Of a DNA stretch of 64,000 bases, positions 32,076-43,880 are shown piece by piece. The notes under the pieces are model-generated. The model saw only the letters and a program-made list of their open reading frames with translations, had not been told where the DNA came from and searched no databases. The stretch's first letter is position 1. Each line of letters begins with the position of its first letter. This DNA is from Cycas panzhihuaensis (lineage: Eukaryota; Cycadophyta), in NCBI GenBank assembly GCA_023213395.1, contig CM041465.1, forward strand, positions 121,527,741 to 121,591,740. Direction: 5' to 3'. The translations under genes were made by a program, and so were the position numbers.

Positions 32076-34265
32076 GTGGTATTAGATCCTACAATCAAGC
32101 CAAACAATTATGGAGTTTAGAGTTCATCATTCACAAACAAAGAATTATGAAGAAAGTCTTCAGCATTCGATGCCCTACTCACGTGAGAGTCAAACAAAGC
32201 ACGTGATTCCCTAGCTTTATTAATCATTGAGAAGAGCATTGATTTGGCTTGAACATGTGAAGCGTTTGTGGACAATAGAAGCCATACAATGCTAGAAATT
32301 ATTGGAGTCATAACTAGAGAGTATTAATGTCGTACGACTACCTCCATTGATGTTTCTCGAGTAAATATAAGATAGAAGTTAAAGAAAATATGATGTCACG
32401 TTATTCAAGAATGTTCATCGTTGAATTTCATCTACTAATGCAATGGTAGTAAGATCACTATGCAACAATGAATGGGAAGAAAAGTTCAGGGTTGAGATGA
32501 GACAAAGTTGTTGGTTGAAAAATAAAAATGGGAAGTTAGGAGACAACATCTGAGAGATGTTAGAGATTGCAATTTGACCTAGACACAATTGCCCTAAAGA
32601 CATGCAGACTTGAAGATTTAAGAACATACAATAGAGATAATTCCCCAAACAAGAGGGAGATGCCTGGATAAATGATTAAAGTTGGCTAACAAAGTCTCAT
32701 AAAAAAGGTGTCGACATGCCAAACAGAAGTTCACTTGAAGACACAGATAAAGGATTGATCCCTACAATGAGGAGACGCTAAACAAGGAGACATTGGAGAC
32801 AAACACTTGTAAACAAACCATGGGAAGATATAGATTAAGGTGAGAATTGACACCACTTGATAAGTTTGCTTTCTGCAATACCCCACGAACATCACGAAAA
32901 AAGTCGAGTTATAGAAATAAAATGCAAAGCCATTGTAATGAAAGTTTAAAAAAAGACAAATTGCTAAGGTTAGCTAGAAAAAAATTCATTTGGATCATTC
33001 CCAAAATATTCTTTAAGAATATCTTCATCATATTCCCTAACTAAGAGCAATTCATAAAATACTGCATTTTATTTTATGTCATTTATAAGGGCAAAAAAAC
33101 TAAGAAAAACATCATAATTTTGAAATTGTGGGGGCTACAATTTGATAGAGTCATTTCTTTAATTTGTGAAAGGCAAGTGTGAAAATTTAATTATTTTTGA
33201 CAAAATTGTCAAAGGGGGATGACAGGATGGTGACTTAAATCATTAAAAAAGTCACTTGAAGAGTGTAAACATTCACTTTATTCTTGATTTTAATCAAGTC
33301 CGCTACAAATAGGAGATGTTTTAAGAGATTTTAATGCTTGCAATAAATTTTGGGTCCCTAAAACAATGTCATTTGTAAAGACATTTTCATATTTTTGAAG
33401 TCATTTGCTAAGTTTACATCAAGTACAACATGCTTCATAGAGAAAAACAAACTACTTTCAAGGAAGAAATGATTGAAGATTCTGAGCGAATATGAAAGGA
33501 GCCTTTGTTGGCTTTTGCACAAATGATGGATACACTATAGTAGTAGGCAGATACTCAAGTCCAAATGATGTAGAACATGATGACCATGTTTCAACAACTA
33601 ATGGTTCACCAAACTCAATTGACTCAATAGTCATAGAAAATGGGTCCAATGGGGAGAATGAAGAGTAAGGGTTTGATGATTAGCATCAAACAATATCAAC
33701 AAACAAGCAAGCAAATGCAAATGCTAGCAATGGAGGAGTAGGAATTGATCAGCTCCAAAATAGTCTCTGATTTGAGATCCCCCCATCACCTTTCCAAATT
33801 TGGAAGGGATTTTTTGAATTGAGCTCTAGATTGAGAGAAAACAAGTCTGAAACAGAGAATGGCAGTTAGGGTTTCAAAATGATTTTTGCTTATAACTCAA
33901 AAGAAACAAAATACTGCAAATTTATACTTAATAGAAAGCTTTAGTCGAGGGGAAGAGAACAAGATTAGAATCGAAGAAAAAGACCCATAATCTGAGGAGA
34001 AATCAATTTTTGAAGCCTCAAACCGACACCCATGATTTTCTTCGATTTTCCACTCACAAAGACAAAATATGACAATGATCCTTTGGAACAGATTAACCCT
34101 CTTACAAAGGCATACAAACTAGTAAAATTTGGCTTCAATCTAAGCACTTTGGTTTTTGTTTGTATAGATTCATACAATGGTTCGTAACTGTCTATATACC
34201 TTTCTCAATCCTTTGAAGCCTCAAAAAAATGGTCCCTTCAAGAGACCCACTTTGATACCAAAATT
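32076..34265. other. Sequence between the inverted J LTRs
   Basis: About 2.2 kb with no recognisable gag or pol. The two ends do not match each other beyond the LTRs and primer sites. 33150-33230 resembles 55720-55800. Short frames (for example 33458-33649 and 33965-34177, minus) are unrecognised. Confidence 0.45.
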
Positions 34266-34383
34266 GATGTGTAATCATGGGAGAATGTAGTCTTAGAGAG
34301 CGTTACCCATTAAACAAGGATCGTGGAAGAGATGATAGAATGAATTATCTTATATTATCTTAAAATTTGGCTTACATTCATGA

Positions 34384-34416
<33 letters not shown>

Positions 34417-34646
34417 ATTTATACAATAAGGTGCCTCTAATTTATATCGAGGGCTTAGTGACCACTTGAAAACCTACCTAACTAATTGTTTGGCTAACTA
34501 TCTTAGTTAGTTTAATAGTCTGTTAACTATTTTTTTAACTAACTAACTAACCGATTAATTAACTTAAATGTACTTTACATAGAAGTACAATATTTTATAC
34601 ATTATATTACAAAGTGTCATGACATAAGGATGAGTAATACTCGTCA
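34266..34646 (-). repeat. Inverted LTR pair J, right LTR (-)
   Basis: The minus strand starts TGACGAGTATTACTCATCC at 34646. A primer site TGGTATCAAAG follows the LTR end on the minus strand (about 34251-34261). It contains a (CA)n microsatellite (34384-34412). Its outer edge directly joins coding sequence of fragment N. Confidence 0.7.
34384..34412. repeat. (CA)n microsatellite
   Basis: About 14 units of CA inside the right J LTR; absent from the left J LTR. Confidence 0.9.
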
Positions 34647-35640
34647 ATATGAAAGTTGCAAATTTAAGGGAAAGGAGTAACCATGTTGTATCTATGAAAA
34701 AGAAATGTTGGCTATTATTCATGCAATTACAAAATGGCATCCTTACTTGATGGGCAACAAATTTATCGTAAGATTGATCATGATAACCTCAAGTATTTTC
34801 TAAAACAACCATCCTTGTCGAAACAACAAGAGAGATGCATCAGAAAGTTACAAGGTTTTGATTTTGAAATAGTTTATAAAAAAGGAAAAGACAATGTGGT
34901 CAGAGATCTTCTATTTAGAAGAGACAAGAATATTGCTTTTCAAGTTATGTTTGTGCTAGGCTTTGCATGGATCGCTTAGATACAACAAGAAAATGCACAA
35001 GACCCACATAAACAGGAGATCATTCAACAAGTTAAGAATGCATCAAATCGAAATAAGAAGTTTGAGTGGAGAAATGGCATCCTTTGGTTTAAAAATGGAA
35101 TTTATATTTCTCCCACTTCAACATTCAAAAATACAATCCTTCAATAGTTTCATTCTACCCCTACAACCAGTCATGTAGGTACAAATAAGGTTTATAGAAA
35201 TATTAAACAATCATTTTATTAAAATAATTTAAAAAGGGACATACATTAGTATGTGGCTAAATGTGACACTTGTCAGAGGAACAAATTTAAAATACTTAAG
35301 ATGTTAGGCCTTCTTCAACCGCTACATATCACTGAAAGAAAATGGGAAGAGATATCTATGGATTCCATCAGAAGCTTACCATATTCAAATAACAAGAATG
35401 CAATATTTGTGTTTATTTATAGACGTACAAAATTTCCTCATTTTGGGGGATATAATCAATTTTCAAGGTAAGCCAAATGGTAGATGTTTCATAAAAGAGA
35501 TCCATTGATTAGATGGATTTCCTAAAGTTATTATTGGTAATCGAGATCCCAAATTTACCAACAATTTTTGGAAATGGATGTTTACCCTAGTTGGAACTAA
35601 ATTAAACATGAGTACGACATATTTAATTATCACATTGTTA
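34647..35640 (+). pseudogene. Chromovirus fragment N: RNase H and integrase
   Basis: Starts inside RNase H exactly at the J LTR edge: YESCKFKGKE, CIYEKEMLAIIHAITKW, DHDNLKYFLKQPSLSKQQE and FEIVYKKGKDNVV. Integrase follows: KCDTCQRNKFKIL, WEEISMDSIRSLP (first Asp), and GNRDPKFTNNFWKW with the second Asp. Its order matches element D at 50150-51120. Stops and frame shifts are frequent, and the core ends before the catalytic Glu. RT and the 5' half are absent. Confidence 0.85.
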
Positions 35641-36288
35641 TGAAACCAATGGATGTGTCTCTTTGTGAATCGACATGTCCATTGGTAGTGGCCAGTTCGT
35701 GAAAGTATAAAAGGAGTAGTAGATCATTTGAAGAAACATTGTAGATTATTTCTTGGAACCTTGGCACTTGGAGACAACCACAAGTATTAGTGTATTCTTG
35801 GAGGAGCTCCAGACTCAAGCAAGACCAACTTTTGTTTATTTGACGATTCTCTATACTATTTGATTATCATTTAATATTATTTTTTGATAATTTATATATA
35901 ATTTCATGTGAAAATGTTACTGAATCCTATTGGGTTCATAACATATATTGTCACATGACTCTTAATCAGGTAGTCGACCCTAGAACTATAATATTCTATT
36001 TTCTTGCATATACAATTGGGATTGATAGATGTATTGAGAATCATAATAAGATAAGGTGGATTTATATATGTAAATCTATATATCTCTATAGATATAAAGA
36101 TCCAATTTTAGAAAAACGACTAGGGCATAAAGTGATAGAATGGATTGGGAAGGGTTTGAATTGGGCAAGGAGAATTTAGCAAGGACTTGATCAATGAATC
36201 AGTTGGAATGTGGCTTTTATCAGTAGCAAGATGATCACCCCATAAGACCTCGTCCTAGCTCTTTGCATTTATGAGGTTCCCTTTGCCT
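35641..36288. other. No recognised feature (35641-36288)
   Basis: AT-rich sequence. The plus frame at 35955-36179 is unrecognised. It ends at the TSD of element E. Confidence 0.4.
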
Positions 36289-36293
36289 AGGTG

Positions 36294-36802
36294 TGTGGGA
36301 ATTCCAAGGGGAATTCACACCTCAAACATAGATAATATCCACACAAAACACTATCTTCTAGAGTTTTGTACAAGTAAACAAGCACTAAAAGCAAATATTA
36401 AAGTGAAAAAGTAGAATATCCATTGCTTTTATGATAAAATGGATTGAATATTAAAGCGAAATAACACCAATGATTTATGGACAAAGATAACAAACTTATA
36501 GTAAGCAAAACTGAGTCTCTAGCTTCCTCTTCAAGGCGAGGCATCCTCCCGAAAACAATTCCTTAAGGCCAAAAATATGGTAAATCTATAACTTGATTGA
36601 TGGCAAAACCCTAGGCCAAAAAGTCCTATATATATGAGGCTAGGTTCCTATTAAGGAAGTCGGCCAGAATATGTAATAAAGTCAAACAAAATAACTAATG
36701 TAAGTTGGCTAGAATATGTAATAAGGTTGGGTAAAATAATTAATATAAGTCTACGAAAATATGTAATGAAGTTGGCTAGACTTTTGGGGTAGGAATGCCA
36801 CA
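36294..36802 (-). repeat. Element E 3' LTR
   Basis: Minus strand TGTGGCATTCCTACCCC to CCTTGGAATTCCCACA, matching 53291-53815. A TATA-like ATATATATAGG lies at 36628-36637 on the minus strand. Confidence 0.92.
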
Positions 36803-36819
36803 AGTTCCCCCCCCCCCCT
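36803..36819 (-). other. Element E polypurine tract
   Basis: A run of 12 G on the minus strand followed by AACT, directly before the LTR start TGTGGC. Confidence 0.9.
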
Positions 36820-36879
36820 AAAAACATTCCTTATCGTCAAAGCATAGAAAGCTTTGTATGTTGTTAGTACTAGTTGTCT

Positions 36880-38240
36880 GATTCCTAAGTGGCTTCTTTG
36901 TGATCAAGAGTCTTCCATTTTATTAGGTACTCATGGATTTCTCTAGAACGTAGTTTCTGAGTTTGCATTTGTAGGATGCATTCCAGTTCCATTATCATCT
37001 TGACTTCTTCCTCTAGCACTGGTAACTCTATTTGTGGGATGGTAGTTTTCCCTAGCTTTCGTTTAAGACATGAGACATGGAAGATGTTACAGATGTAGCT
37101 ACTTGGTGGTAAGTTGAGTTAGTACACCACTTCTCCTTCTTTGTCTAAAATTTGATATGGACCAAAGAACCGTAGTTGTAATTTGAATTTACTTGATTGT
37201 TTCATCATGGCTTATTTATATGGTTGAAACCTTAGAAAAACTCAATATCCTACCGTGAATGATATTTTTGTCCTATGTAGGTCCACTTGTTTCATCTGAT
37301 TCTTGGCCAAATTTAAGTTTTCTTTGAGTATTTGAATTGTTCAATCCATTTGCTCTTGCAGTTTTTTAACGGATTGGACTTGTGAGATATTAGCCCATGC
37401 AAGGAGTGATGGGGTTTCAAGGCCATATAATGCTTGCAAGGGGGTTATTATGGCAATTGCATGGTAGGTAGTGTTGTACTACCACTCAACTTGGTGAATC
37501 CATTTATGCCATTGTTGTTTGTTGGATGCAAAATTTCATAGATATCCTTCCAGGCATTTTTTTACTGCCTCAATTTGACCATCAGTCTATGGGTGATACG
37601 CCATACTCATGGAAAATTTTATGCCTACTTGCTTAAATAATTCTTGTTAGAAGTTGCTTGTGAACTTGGGATCGCAATCGTTGATGATGACTTTCGAGAA
37701 TCCATGAAGGCGATGGATTTCTTTGATGAACTTGACAATTCGACTTGTTTTTGCAGTTGCTTGGATTCCCCTAAAATGGGCATATTTGGTTAGACGATTG
37801 AATACAATGAAGATTATGTCCTTGTCTTTCAATCTAGGAAGCCTTGTTATAAAATCCATTGAAATTTCTTCCCATTTCCATTTTGGTATGTGTAAGGGTT
37901 GGAGTGGCCTCATGATCTTTATGCTCTTGCTCCTATTCCTTTGACATATGTTGCATTCGAAGACAAAATTTTGAGTATTTTCTTTCATTCCCTTTTATTA
38001 AAAAATGCATTGTAGACTTGGGGATAGGTCTTGTCAATCCCCACATGTCTTGTCGTTGGAGTGGAGTGTGCTTCAAGAAGAATTTAACCTTTAAATATGA
38101 ATGCAATTGGTACCATGATCTTTCCCTTCCATAGGATTAGATCGCCTCTAAGTTCATACTCGGTTTGCCCTTAGATGCGAATTTCCTATAGTACTTTTTG
38201 TGACATCAAGTCATCTTGATACTCTCTTGTTAGCTCTTGG
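36880..38240 (-). pseudogene. Element E integrase and chromodomain
   Basis: Minus strand, right to left: CNICQRNRSKSIK (zinc region), WEEISMDFITRLPR (first Asp), RLTKYAHF, NDCDPKFTSNF (second Asp), YHP followed by a stop then TDGQIEAVKKCLEGYL (Glu). Next come NTTYHAIAIITPLQALYG and FGPYQI, and IFHVSCLKRKLGK. It ends with a chromodomain (HEYLIKWKTLDHKEAT, then a stop at the expected Trp, about 36900-36960). Frame changes and stops are scattered. Integrase order matches D and K. Confidence 0.88.
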
Positions 38241-39780
38241 ATCTAGCTTGTGGTATCTATAGAAATTGTTCGCATGGAGATGTCTTCCTGCTTGGGGATA
38301 TCCTTGGGGATTCTCAATAATGCATCTGCAATGACATTTTCTCTTCCCTTCTTATAAATGATATCAAAATCAAATGTTTGAAGTTTATTGATCCATTTTT
38401 GTTTCTCGTCCAATAAGGTTTTCTGCTTTGGAAAGTATCCAAGATTGTTGTGGTCAGTCTTGACCATGAATTTACTTCCTAGGAGATACTATTACCATTG
38501 TTGTATAACATGCATGATTGCTAACATCTCCTTGTCGTAAATGGGTTTTTGTCATTCCCTTCTATTCATTTTCCAACTTTCATATGCTATTGGTTAGTCA
38601 TCTTGGAGATGTATGGCTCCTAATCTTACCCTTGATGCGTTGCATTCCAAAATTAATGGGCGATTGAAATTTAGGGTTGCAAGGACTAGGGTTGTTACCA
38701 TTTTTATTTTTAGTTCTTGGAATGCCTTCTCTATTGGTTTGCTCTATGTGAATCCCTCTTTTTTAGTTAAATTGGTTAATGGTGTTGTAATGTGGGCATA
38801 TTCTTTAATGAACTGACATAGAAAATTGACAACGCCTAAGAATCTTCTTGTGTGTGTTACATTCTTCAACATGGGCCATTCTATAATAGTTTGGACCTTC
38901 TTGGGGTCCATTTTGACGCCTTCTTGGGTGATAATGTGTCCAAGATATTCTAGTTCTATTTGCCTAAAGGTGCATTTTCCCTTGCTTGCAAAGAACTAGT
39001 TATCTTCTAGCACTTGTAGTATGGCCTTGAGGTGTTCTAACTACTCTTTCCATGTTTGGTTGTAAATCAATATGTCATCAAAAAATGGTAACACAAACTT
39101 GTGTAGGAAGGATTTTAGTACCTTGTTGATGGTGCTCTCGAATGTGGTTAGGGCATTGGTTAACCCAAATAACATGATGTAGAATTTGAATAACTCTTTC
39201 TAGGTTTGGAAGGTTGTCTTATATATATCCTTTGCCCTGATGTGGATTTGGTAATATCATGATCATAGATCAATCTTAGAAAAATACCTAGCTCAATGTA
39301 GTTCATCAAATTAGCCATCTATTTGGGGAATTAGGTACTTATTCTTGAGTGTGAGCTTGTTGAGTCCTCGGTAGACTATGCACATTTGGTAAGATCCATC
39401 TTTCTTTTGACTCAATATAACTGGGGATGTAAGGGGCTAGAGTTGGGGGTAATGTACCCTTACTACAATAGCTCCTAAGTAATTTGTTCAATCTTCTTAT
39501 TGAAATGATTTGGTTGTCAATATGGTTAAATGTTTACTGGTGCAGCCCCTGGTGCTAGCTTGATGTTGTGTTTTCATCCATGACTCGATGGTAACCCTTG
39601 GAGTAGCTCTTCAAAGGCTTTACTGTGTTGATCAATGAGTGTCTTTACCTCCTCTAGAACATCTTCAGTTAAGATTTTATAGTATGTCATCACATATCAA
39701 GCTGAGTTTTTCCTCGACAGCTTCTCCATTTGGTGTGAGGTCACTAGTTGGGTTGGTGGTGTGGGTGGTGCTTACAACAT
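38241..39780 (-). pseudogene. Element E reverse transcriptase and RNase H
   Basis: Minus strand: QKKDGSYQMC, YRGLNKLTLKNKYLIPQID (RT entry), catalytic FFDDILIYN (39057-39095), then the thumb region and RNase H. The latter keeps VKTDHNNLGYFPKQKTLLDE, FDFDIIYKKGRENVIADALL and RIPKDIPKQEDI (38243-38467). Several frame shifts break RT. Element D carries the same order in better condition. Confidence 0.85.
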
Positions 39781-40464
39781 GTACTTATTCCCTTTCTAAA
39801 AAACTCATAAAACAAGTCTTGTAGTTTGGAACAACATTCCCAAGTTTTTGTAGCCATTGAATGCTGAGGATTGCGTTGACTCCTCGTATGGGCATAACAA
39901 ACATGACTATACTTGTAGAGTAATCTGCTATTTCTAATTGCACCTTCTCACAGTAACCTCCACATGGCACACTTTTTTTTGTTTGTGATAGCAACCTAAA
40001 ATATCTTGAGGGGTTTTATTTGGAGCTCGAGTTTAGTTGTTGTTGGCCTAGTGATGAAGTTGTGAGTGTTGCTGCTATCTACCAAAATCAATATATTTGC
40101 ATTTTTTTATCGTCCCTTTGAACCATAGTGTTTGAGGGGTGTTGACCTCTCTTGTAAGTGTTTGCAGTGATATCTATACATTTTGGGCTTCCATCTCATT
40201 AACTCAAATTTTGTTTCCTCATCAATTAGTTGTGGCTCTTCTTCTGATTCATCTGAATGTGGGACATCTGTGTCCTCATTGTTGATCATGACTGCCTTTT
40301 TCGCTAGGTAGTTGTGGTCACGATTCCATTTTGCTCTACAATCAAAGCAAGTTCATTATCTTAGATGTTTGACTTTGGATAGTTTATTTCTTGCTAGCCC
40401 ACCTCCGTTCTCTTTTGTAAGTGGAGGCTTAACTTTTTGTTAGATATGTTGAACACTTTGCAAG
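39781..40464 (-). pseudogene. Element E protease and gag zinc region
   Basis: The minus strand has the gag end CFDCRAKWNRDHNYLAKKAV (about 40300-40360; a knuckle-like motif, last Cys replaced by Tyr). A spacer follows (MINNEDTDVPHSDE, 40107-40289), then the protease end: VPCGGYCEKVQLEIADY, VNAILSIQWLQKLGNVVPNY (39785-39994). It aligns with protease of K and D. The catalytic Asp region near 40030-40090 is eroded (AATLTTSSL-like reading). Confidence 0.82.
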
Positions 40465-41110
40465 TGTTACATGGGTATAAGCATTACACCCGAGTCTCTT
40501 TGTGGGGTCCAGGGGCCTTATAGGCACCTGGCTGGGGGGTTTGGGGGGCCAGTAGCCCCCCTAGGTGAGGGTTCAGGGGCAGGAGCCCCCGAGAAAAAAT
40601 TTTCGGTGTCTTATGGGGGTCTTTGTCAGCTCGTGGTTTATGCCCATTGTATTGTCAAACTACAAGGCGGTATCTTGTAATGTTATGTCTATATATTCTT
40701 ATGTAATGGCACATGTAAGATGGGGTGTGGATGAGTCTTTAATGAGTCGATGAGAAGAGTTGGGGTTTATTCATCTCTATAATTCTTTAGTTGTTGCTCA
40801 GATTAATGAAAGGTCTATGCTTAGACCTGAATCTCTTGGTGTTCTCTATTGAGTGCTCGACTTATTTATGTTTTTTGTTCTTTGCATGGTTTAAAGTTTT
40901 GTTATTACATTGCTTCTACGGTTATATTTTCTCTTCACTTTCATGCCTAAAAGGTTCTAGTTAGTAAGTCGGTAACTTTGTCCTTGATATCTTAGGGGGT
41001 TTGTTGTGACAAACGTAATTCTATCTTGCTTATTGAAATGCAGCCTCAATGTTTTTTGCTTGGCAGATTGCGTCACTTGAAAATTGTTAAAGAAGGTTGC
41101 ACTATGAAAA
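40465..41110. repeat. G-rich insertion in element E gag, possible solo LTR
   Basis: Starts TGTTACATGGGTATAAGCA. It interrupts E gag between the zinc region (left) and LARKW (right). Contains G/C-rich hairpins at about 40527-40610 (for example GGGGGGC-5 nt-GCCCCCC). Plain AT-rich sequence follows. No second copy is in the window, and the right edge and TSD could not be fixed, so solo LTR is an inference from its start and composition. Confidence 0.45.
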
Positions 41111-41324
41111 CTTTGTGATTAAAGAGGGCACTAGAGTAACTTCAAGCTTAGAAAAGAAAAAGAACAAAAATGAAAATTGAAAATACTAAGAGCTAGAAGA
41201 AGAAAAGGAATGTTGGGGGGTAGAACCCTGATCTGGGGATGTGGTCAGAGGGGGATTATACCATTTCCTAGCCAAGGTCACTGCTCCTGGTGTTTTTAAA
41301 CGAAACTTAATATTCCTTTCAAGT
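41111..41324 (-). pseudogene. Element E gag fragment left of D
   Basis: The minus strand reads VELERNIKFRLKTPGAVTLA, RKWYNPP, continuing gag from 52508. It aligns with ISGLKNQIKFRVKAVDPPQL in K. Confidence 0.75.
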
Positions 41325-41329
41325 TCTAC
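41325..41329. other. Element D target-site duplication, left copy
   Basis: TCTAC here versus CCTAC at 52503-52507 (one mismatch). Joining the two sides restores the E gag frame. Confidence 0.85.
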
Positions 41330-41851
41330 TAAAGTGGTCTCTTTCAGAATCTGGTTGACTTCTATGTGCTAGCTGTGGCCGACTTATTATGATTATGTTG
41401 AGTGCATTCCTCCCTGCTTTGGCTGACTTCTTTATGTCCCAGTCTGAGCACCTATTTATAGGGACTTTGCGGTCTTTCCAAAGCATCCATTAGTGAAGTG
41501 TCTCCTCCTTATTTTCGGCCTTAAGGAAATTGCAGATTTTCGACCTTAGGGCTGTAATTTTTGAGGAGGATCCCTGCCTCGAAGGGTCTTGTGTTTGTTG
41601 CAGGCAGTACAAGTACTTTGTTGGAACTCTACTTATATTTTGTGACATTTTGGTATCATATTTTCTAGTATTTTGTATTTGATTGTATTTGGAATATAAT
41701 CTTGGCATTATATATGCGAAAGGTGTCCGCCATCTGTAAAATTTGCTCTACTTGTTCTATTATTGGTGAACTCCCTCTCTTGTTCTATTTTTCTATGAAT
41801 TTGCTCTACTCTATTCTATTTTCCATTCATTTGAGCAAAGGAATCCCTAGA
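41330..41851 (+). repeat. Element D 5' LTR
   Basis: Matches 51969-52502. The terminal TG has become TA and the final CA has become GA. A TATA-like CCTATTTATAGG lies at 41451-41462. Confidence 0.9.
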
Positions 41852-41853
41852 AG

Positions 41854-41865
41854 TGGTATCAAAGC
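41854..41865 (+). other. Element D primer binding site (tRNA-iMet)
   Basis: TGGTATCAAAGC, one mismatch to the iMet site, two bases after the LTR. Confidence 0.88.
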
Positions 41866-41944
41866 TTCGTTTTGAAGCGGGAAATTGTTTACCAGGAGGA
41901 GGAAATTTTGACCCCCCCTCCCACCCTAGCAATTTGGAAAGAAC

Positions 41945-42838
41945 TGTTGACTTATAGATTCCACTCCCTTGTGGAATCAATGCACTTGTCAAGGTTACAC
42001 AGCGCTATAGTCTAGTTTTAGGACACTGTCAACATGGTTATACACATACATTCCACATACATTCCATATATAATTCATGTAATGGTACACAGAAGATGTA
42101 ATTCAATACATATTTCAAAGACATCATCAACATACATCAAGAATGCACCAATTTCCACATAACTCTTCTTTTATTAATTCAACGGTTCATTTACACGGTG
42201 GAATGCGTTCTGAGCATTCCGTGACATCTGATCCTCTGTTACATATGCGTGCCGGATGGTACTTATCATGCACTCATGCTCCAATCGGTCATGCGTCTTG
42301 TCATCCGCACCTTTGCGTACTCTTGATCTCGGCTCTCACCCTCGAGCAGATGACATAGGAATGAATAACTCGGCTCTCACACTTGAGAATATGCCATAGA
42401 ATTGAATCACTCGGCTCACACCGGAATGGTCCTCAAAGCACCATTAAATATGTCCCTTTGATGCCTTTTGGATGAAAGGTTATGACCCAAAGTCATAACC
42501 ATACCTTTCGTCACCAAGGTACCCTTTCACTTTAATCATTAGTTATGCACTTTAACTAATGTCTTCATTAGGTCCGTGACGTCCGATGCGTCTGCGACTT
42601 CGGGCTTCCACCGGTCCCGTCTTGTCATGCGTCGCTTCGGATTCGATTACTGTTTCGCTCTGATGCGTACACTGTCATGCGTGCCCGTTCACGCACTTTG
42701 TCATACGCACCTGAATGCTTATTTCTTCACTGTTTACCTCGTGCGTACCTCCGTCTGATTCGTACTTGCATTCCTTTGGTCAATACAACTTTGTATTCCG
42801 CCTTCCTCAAGGCCTATGTGTCAAAATATGTCCCAACA
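41945..42838 (-). repeat. Element F 3' LTR
   Basis: Minus strand TGTTGGGACATATTTTGACA to TATAAGTCAACA. Close to the right LTR and to the B LTRs. Confidence 0.92.
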
Positions 42839-43237
42839 TCTATCCCGGGTCAACATGATTGGGTTGAGCATCCTTGCTCAACAAAAAATTCAAAATTTGG
42901 GGTATTCCTCCCCCTCTCTGTTCTAAGGTCGCTCCTGCGCTTTTGCTCCAATCGCTTTCGCCATTCTTGGTTAATAAATCCTCATCTATTGGCGCTTTGT
43001 TTTGTTCAACTTTCCCTTGATTTTCCGTATGATGATATACCTTTCCTCCATGCTTCACCATATTGCTTATTTGTATGATATGAGTTACGGTTGTTTTTCT
43101 GTTTTTTAATTTTTTTGTATTTTATGTTACATACCGAACTGAATCACGTTCCGGTATCAAGGCAATTCGATTTTGCCTCAACTTCATGCAACACGATATG
43201 GTACAACCAACTGATTCGGCTGGTAAGTTGCTCCACC
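42839..43237 (-). other. Element F tail between integrase and 3' LTR
   Basis: About 0.4 kb. Blocks match element B on both sides of its ORF3 (the CATATCATACAAATAAGC block and the last 50 bp before the LTR), while ORF3 itself is absent. A 73-codon frame at 42840-43061 (MVKHGGKVYHHTENQ) spans the junction. Confidence 0.7.
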
Positions 43238-43880
43238 CTAGTTGATATAGGGTTTCAGTTTACTACCCTTGACCATTTCAGGTAGTAGCTGGCCTGATAG
43301 TTTCTTCAACTCGATAGTGCCGTTCTGGTACACCTTCTCAATCCTATATGGGCCTTTCCAATGCATCTTCAATTCTCCTTGGGTTATTTGGGATTTGTTG
43401 TCGAATCGCCATACTCGATCACCCTTCTTGAAATGCGATGTCTTGTCGTGGCGGTCGTGCCTTGTCCTTTTCCGCCTTTTCCTCGGTGTGGTATGCTTTG
43501 TCGATTTCTTCTTATGATCCCTTAATTGGTCTTCTCCTAACCAATGTTCTCTACAATGTCTTGAATGGGAAATTCCACATAGTGGTTCTCCATAAAAGGT
43601 CTTCACATAATCTCCAACATATTCTCCATGATTTCTATCTTCTGGAGTGGCAACTATTTCGGTCACATTCCGAGAAAGTAGGTTACACCTGTAGGATGAG
43701 GGGTTGACTTCATAATCGTCCCGTAGCCAATAATCCACAAATCGCATCTCGTTTTCATCATCTGAAGAATTGTAAATTTCTCCAAAATAGGTCGGTTTTT
43801 CTTTACGTAATGGGTCGATGTTGTAGGCTTCTCCATGATATGACAGAGGTTTTGTTTGTGACATGAAGAAGTTGTTGCTT
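43238..43880 (-). pseudogene. Element F post-protease linker joined to integrase tail
   Basis: One open minus frame (208 codons from 43864). Its first part (PTYFGEIYNSSDDENEMRF, SYRCNLLSRNVTE, GDYVKTFYGEPLCGISH) matches the linker between protease and gag2 in B (about 15240-15800). Its second part (KKGDRVWRFDNKSQITQGEL, MHWKGPYRIEKVYQNG, KLSGQLLPEMVKGSKLKPYI) is the integrase C-terminus, matching B 26690-26890. Everything between, about 5 kb in B, is gone without breaking the frame. Confidence 0.88.

Noticed and set aside
34384-34412. (CA)n tract as a CRISPR-like or regulatory array
   Set aside because: Plain dinucleotide microsatellite without spacers. No CRISPR array is expected or seen in this plant DNA.
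35955-36179. Possible additional exon of LKR/SDH or another host gene
   Set aside because: The translation matches nothing recognised and no convincing splice borders frame it.
40465-40865. Cassandra-type TRIM carrying a 5S rRNA promoter
   Set aside because: The start TGTTACA is suggestive, but no 5S internal promoter sequence is present.
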